Origin: Asparagopsis taxiformis
Lineage: Eukaryota > Rhodophyta > Florideophyceae > Bonnemaisoniales > Bonnemaisoniaceae
Assembly (NCBI GenBank): GCA_030407315.1
Contig: JALQPE010000176.1
Span: 248,001-312,000, forward strand
Direction of reading: 5' to 3'
Length of the DNA: 64,000 nucleotides
The notes beneath the pieces were generated by a model. That model worked only from the letters and a program-made list of their open reading frames with translations, was not told the DNA's origin and did no database searches. Both the position numbers and the translations under genes were made by a program. This document shows, one piece after another, positions 60,282 to 64,000 of the stretch (position 1 is its first letter; every line of letters starts with the position of its first letter).

Positions 60282-61496
60282 ATGGTTGAACCCGTCTTTT
60301 TCCCAGACCTTGATATAACTGCCACTGAACCACATGCATCGGAACTATTGCTTTTCATGGAAGCACCAGAACCATACGCGTCCAATCCAGTCCAAGATTC
60401 AGTTCACTGGATTGACGATGCAGTGGCTTCTGGAAGCCGGGTTGAATTTAGTCCTGCGGATGTCGTTAACCAACACGCAAACCTCGTCGATATTTTGACA
60501 ACAAGCCAGACACGGGAACACTATCCAAGCACTGCACCTAGTGTAGACAATCACCAAACAAATGAAGCCGATATCCAATTATCTTTTCCACTCAATGAAG
60601 AGGTTTCGCCTCTTACCGAAGCAGATGTTGATCCGTTACCTCTTTTGGAAGATGCTTTTTCTCTTGATAACGAAGTATCTCCTAATTCATCATATCATGA
60701 ACTCTCCACTTCACCGATTGGTTCCTTCAATGATACCAAATTTTCGGGTGACTTGGTCGGAAGAGAAGATTGTGACATTGGTGAAATTGCTCTCATGGAA
60801 GTATTCGAGAACGTAAAGAACTCTTCTGATCCTAATGCTACCATTTACAACACAGAAGGTCCAACTAATCCACTAAGTGTGAAAAAGAGGGGCCGAAAAG
60901 GGAAAGGAAGAAGAAAGTCCAGTGCATCAGGTTCTCTATCTGTCGACAATTTCTTATCTCAAGAGCAAAAGGACGCTATTTTGAAGGAGTCCAAGCCAAA
61001 GATGACACGCCGGAAGGCTCGCTTTCCACAAGCCCAACCCTCCAAATTCTGCCATGTTTGTGCTCGGCAGAAAAAGGTCGCTCGGCAGATGGTATGCTGC
61101 AAAATCAAGGAGGGAATTTGTCGCAAGGTAATCTGTGAAAAGTGCTTCAAAGAGAATGGATGGGACTGGGAAGAGGCCACAAACGATCCTGACAAATGGC
61201 AGTGTCCTCACTGCTCAGGTATTTGCCCGCCGCGTTCTCAATGCAGCACTTACAAGCGGGTAAATGACAAGCTCAGAGAAGATCGTATTCTGACGCAACA
61301 TCTTAGACCCGTGAAACCAGCCAAGAAAACTGTCAATGAGTCTTCTCCCGGGACTGGTATTGGGGCTCAGGCAGCAGCAATTTTACCAAGACCGGAAACA
61401 TCAAGTCCAAGCTTATATGTGCTTCCATTGATGAACCCAGCTCTTCCCGATCCAAGCGATGCCATAGTCATCCCAGAGAGCTTGTTCGATATCTAA
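60282..61496 (+). CDS. Zinc-finger protein, 4CXXC-R1 (CDCA7-like) type
   Basis: This is a 404-residue predicted nuclear protein. The frame is open to 60255, but the first ATG is 60282 (MVEPVFFPDLDITATEP). The first ~210 residues are acidic and Ser/Pro-rich. Basic KKRGRKGKGRRKSS (about 205-218) looks like a nuclear localisation signal. The Cys-rich module at about 257-325 has FCHVC, MVCCKIKEGICRKVICEKC, then W-x-CPHCSGICPPRSQC and TYKR. This spacing is that of the zf-4CXXC_R1 domain of CDCA7 and plant homologues, which bind chromatin and assist DNA-methylation maintenance. Assignment to that family is likely but not certain, since the end differs from the usual GICNCSxC. One exon; ends VIPESLFDI. 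Confidence 0.78.
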   Translation: MVEPVFFPDLDITATEPHASELLLFMEAPEPYASNPVQDSVHWIDDAVASGSRVEFSPADVVNQHANLVDILTTSQTREHYPSTAPSVDNHQTNEADIQLSFPLNEEVSPLTEADVDPLPLLEDAFSLDNEVSPNSSYHELSTSPIGSFNDTKFSGDLVGREDCDIGEIALMEVFENVKNSSDPNATIYNTEGPTNPLSVKKRGRKGKGRRKSSASGSLSVDNFLSQEQKDAILKESKPKMTRRKARFPQAQPSKFCHVCARQKKVARQMVCCKIKEGICRKVICEKCFKENGWDWEEATNDPDKWQCPHCSGICPPRSQCSTYKRVNDKLREDRILTQHLRPVKPAKKTVNESSPGTGIGAQAAAILPRPETSSPSLYVLPLMNPALPDPSDAIVIPESLFDI

Positions 61497-62291
61497 GCAA
61501 ATTTGAAAACTAGGCCTTAAGGTCCAGCCACTCATCTACAATAACAATCACCAAACACACTGCCGTCACCCGAGAGAATTTTTGCACCCAGAGCTTTTCA
61601 TGGCGTTTTGTGGAACTTAAAGAAGCGGACATATGAAACTTTACAATCGAAGTCACTACTAGGGACGTTTTGCGTAGTTGACTAATCTCCCAACATTATC
61701 ATCTCAAGTGGCTTTAGTAACATGCAGGTAATACATGTACATTCAATGCCAATAAAGCTTTCAACCATGTATTCAAACCCTGATCTCAGCTGTACTACCT
61801 CTTCCGAAAATCTGGATGTCGCGGCAACCACTTGTGTTCCAATCAAGAATTAAACACGTTGATGCTGTGGACAAAATGGACAGTGAAATTAGGCACATTT
61901 GTAACAGTTCTTCCAATTCAGTGAGGGCATCGTTCCCGCATGCAAGCAATGAATGATATATTACATGTGTTATGCAGTTTCAAGATCCCAAATTCACTCA
62001 AGAAGCTCACGTGGTTCTCCTGATATAGCTCGCCAATAGACATTCTGCATTAGTCATAGTTGTAGTTTTGTCTTGTATGATACATCCATGTTGAAATTTC
62101 CACTACCCAAGATGATACCCAGGGATTACCTAAACCACGAAACCACCCTGAAGGACATTTTCAAGTATGAAAATGCCTAGGGGATCAGCTGTTTGTTTCA
62201 ACAGCTCAGACCGCGAGCTGCAGACTCTAGGATTTCCAAGCACAACACAATTTACATGATGTTGGAGTTGCCTTGACCAGTCCCGTACACA
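61497..62291. other. Intergenic between convergent genes
   Basis: About 800 bp between the ends of the zinc-finger gene (+) and cullin-4 (-). No gene, RNA or repeat was recognised. Confidence 0.5.
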
Positions 62292-64000
62292 CTAGGCCAA
62301 ATAATGATATGTTTGAGCGCTGTTCTCATCCCGTTCCAGGTATTCCCGTTCGATCAGAGATTCAATTCGCTTCTTGATATCATTTGGTCTGTGTGGGAAT
62401 CGCAACTGGTTGTAGATTTCCGCAATAAGTGCTGTATGGTGAAGCGTTCTTCTTGTTTTCATTATACGCACAAGAGCAGCATCAATTTGGCAGTTTCGTT
62501 CTTGAAACACCTTCTCTGTTGTTGCTGCGTTCTCCTCTACTGTTTCCTTCATCTGTATCGCGTTAACTTTGATGCGAGTTTGGCGATGGGCGAACGTTTT
62601 GTTAAATGTAAAGATATCGTCCCTGTCCACCTGAGGACCTTTCGGCATTTTCCGAAGAACTCGTACCTTACCACAAGCAAGCGATAGTAAAGTACTTTTC
62701 AATTGCTTTTCATCAATACCAGTCGCTTCCGCTATGCTCGAGTACGTTAGGCTGTCGGCGTCGTTGAAGAGTACTATGACGATGGTTTGATACAACGAAA
62801 GACTGAGAATCTTTGTGCCTTTGGGAAAATAAGACATGACTGTACATGAGCCATCCATGTGTTGCCACGATAGTTTCCGACCATTATGTTTAGTGAGATA
62901 GAATCTCTTAAAAGTCTCCTGGTAGTCGATCAAAGTTTGCGGGAGTTTCACTTTCGTAACTTGACTACTGAGCGGCCATCTCGCCGCTTCCAAAACATAT
63001 ACATTTAGCTCAACGGCACCACCCAATCTCTTCCTAGAAGCTGCATGAGACCTGAAACTTTGCATGAGATCCTTACTGGCATCTACATCGCGGAACATCG
63101 CTTCAAGTTTAGATGTAAACTGAGACCCACATTCAGCTTTGAGTTTAGAAATCATGCTCTTCTCTAGGTCAAGACTGGCCGACTTGTCATACAAGAGGCG
63201 CTTGGCGAGATCCTTCTTGTAAAATGCCTCAAATACATCTTTGCCGTCGATGAAACGGAATAAGGTTAGTGCCTTGTCCAATGTACTTTCCAGTTCTTCC
63301 TCAGAAAAGCCCTTGTTTCCCGTTCGAAGAATGCCATCTACAAATTTAGCGATTAGCTCTGCCGGTTTGTTTTCGCGCGCATTGACAAAGGACTCAAATG
63401 CGAGGTTAACAGCGTTGAGGAAAATTTCTGAGCCAGAAAAGGAATAAGCGACGAGGTCATCCAAACGAGACTTCAAATCCAGTAGAGATTGAACCATCTC
63501 TGAATCCTTCTCCCTATCCATCACGATACATCTACCAACGCTGCGGACATACTCGATTACTCGGGCTTTCATCAACTCGTGTGCGCTTTCGGATTCCGGT
63601 GGCATATGCTCGTTCGCTCTGGAGAGGACTGAGAAGCATCGCTTGATATCATCCTTGCGGCCTTCATCACACATGGCACTGAATCCTTTGTCCAGAATGG
63701 TTACGACATGGTCCGCAACGATACGCTTCTCAATGGTACAGATAAGCGGTTTACGAGTTCTGGAGTCGAGGTTGCGAAGGGCACGATCTGATTCTTCATG
63801 AATTCTGCGTTCTGCATGTTTGAGATAGGTAGGGATATCGGTTTGGGAAATGAGCTTCTCTGATTCTCGACAGTAGTAGGCGTCGGTTGCAGCTAAAAAC
63901 GGAGCTTCAAACGCTTGCTCATAAGTTCCAATCGCTGAAAACATAAGCAGAAGTGACTTGAGGAGAGAGTTATCGACAGATTCTCCATCGCGTTCGCGAT
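62292..64000 (-). CDS. CUL4: Cullin-4 (5' partial)
   Basis: This is the scaffold of CRL4 ubiquitin ligases, which bind DDB1 and substrate receptors at the N-terminus and the RING protein RBX1 at the C-terminus. The frame is open to the right window edge (RERDGESVDNSLLKSLL precedes the first internal Met at 63944), so the N-terminal third or so is missing. Present are the cullin repeats, the KDVFEAFYKKDLAKRLL motif, the cullin homology domain and the neddylation domain. The latter has KVNAIQMKETVEE, VRIMKTRRTLHH with the NEDD8 acceptor Lys in VRIMK, and RIESLIEREYLERDENSAQTYHYLA. The QMKETVEE and final YLERD...YHYLA pattern matches CUL4 rather than CUL1 or CUL3. The ending Y-x-Y-L-A is complete. 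Confidence 0.94.
   Translation of the reverse strand, partial: RERDGESVDNSLLKSLLLMFSAIGTYEQAFEAPFLAATDAYYCRESEKLISQTDIPTYLKHAERRIHEESDRALRNLDSRTRKPLICTIEKRIVADHVVTILDKGFSAMCDEGRKDDIKRCFSVLSRANEHMPPESESAHELMKARVIEYVRSVGRCIVMDREKDSEMVQSLLDLKSRLDDLVAYSFSGSEIFLNAVNLAFESFVNARENKPAELIAKFVDGILRTGNKGFSEEELESTLDKALTLFRFIDGKDVFEAFYKKDLAKRLLYDKSASLDLEKSMISKLKAECGSQFTSKLEAMFRDVDASKDLMQSFRSHAASRKRLGGAVELNVYVLEAARWPLSSQVTKVKLPQTLIDYQETFKRFYLTKHNGRKLSWQHMDGSCTVMSYFPKGTKILSLSLYQTIVIVLFNDADSLTYSSIAEATGIDEKQLKSTLLSLACGKVRVLRKMPKGPQVDRDDIFTFNKTFAHRQTRIKVNAIQMKETVEENAATTEKVFQERNCQIDAALVRIMKTRRTLHHTALIAEIYNQLRFPHRPNDIKKRIESLIEREYLERDENSAQTYHYLA

Noticed and set aside
1..64000. CRISPR arrays, rRNA genes, bacterial operons or phage genes
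   Set aside because: None was seen. Spliced introns and the gene set show nuclear eukaryotic DNA.

Overview
This window is nuclear DNA of an intron-poor eukaryote, and a red alga is the best guess. The genes are those of a eukaryotic nucleus: clathrin heavy chain, exportin-1, an RNA polymerase subunit, cullin-4, prefoldin and H/ACA snoRNP proteins. Most are single uninterrupted reading frames. The few introns are short (71-193 nt), with GTRNGT-like donors and mostly CTRAC branch-point motifs. One protein starts with a plastid transit peptide of the red-algal or glaucophyte kind (Met-Ala-Phe-Val). A degenerate Myb/SANT-like relic and a hAT-like transposase-derived gene add to the picture. The red-algal assignment is an inference; no rRNA or plastid marker is present to prove it.

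Layout. 1-6.4 kb: a GT4 glycosyltransferase (5' end cut by the window), a one-repeat Myb protein with a long low-complexity tail, and a membrane-anchored protein of unknown function with a His/Gly tract. 6.4-10.7 kb: gene-poor, with a broken Myb/SANT-like relic. 10.7-22 kb: a spastin-like AAA ATPase, NHP2, clathrin heavy chain and a hAT-like transposase-derived gene. 22-33.4 kb: exportin-1, RPB5, prefoldin 3 and a GBF1/GNOM-type Sec7 ARF-GEF. 33.4-36.9 kb: gene-poor. 36.9-45.6 kb: an SCP-type CTD phosphatase, a plastid-targeted unknown, a Tra2-like splicing factor, the Fe-S scaffold ISCU, NOP10 and an AMPK beta subunit. 45.6-49.3 kb: tRNA-Gln(CTG) and three small, poorly supported genes (two with signal peptides, one spliced and possibly mitochondrial). 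49.3-64 kb: a GCK/Ste20 kinase, a RING-H2 protein, a spliced C2-domain protein, a spliced Gly/Cys-rich protein, an aquaporin, a cyclopropane-synthase-family methyltransferase, a zinc-finger protein and cullin-4 (5' end cut by the window).

Most genes are unrelated housekeeping functions, as expected of a eukaryotic chromosome; there is no operon or gene cluster. Two of the four core H/ACA snoRNP proteins (NHP2 and NOP10) lie about 30 kb apart. The least ordinary observations are a probable 4-nt microexon in the C2 gene, the splicing and Cys-rich tail of the Gly/Cys-rich gene, and the cluster of tiny secreted or mitochondrial candidates at 46.8-48.6 kb.
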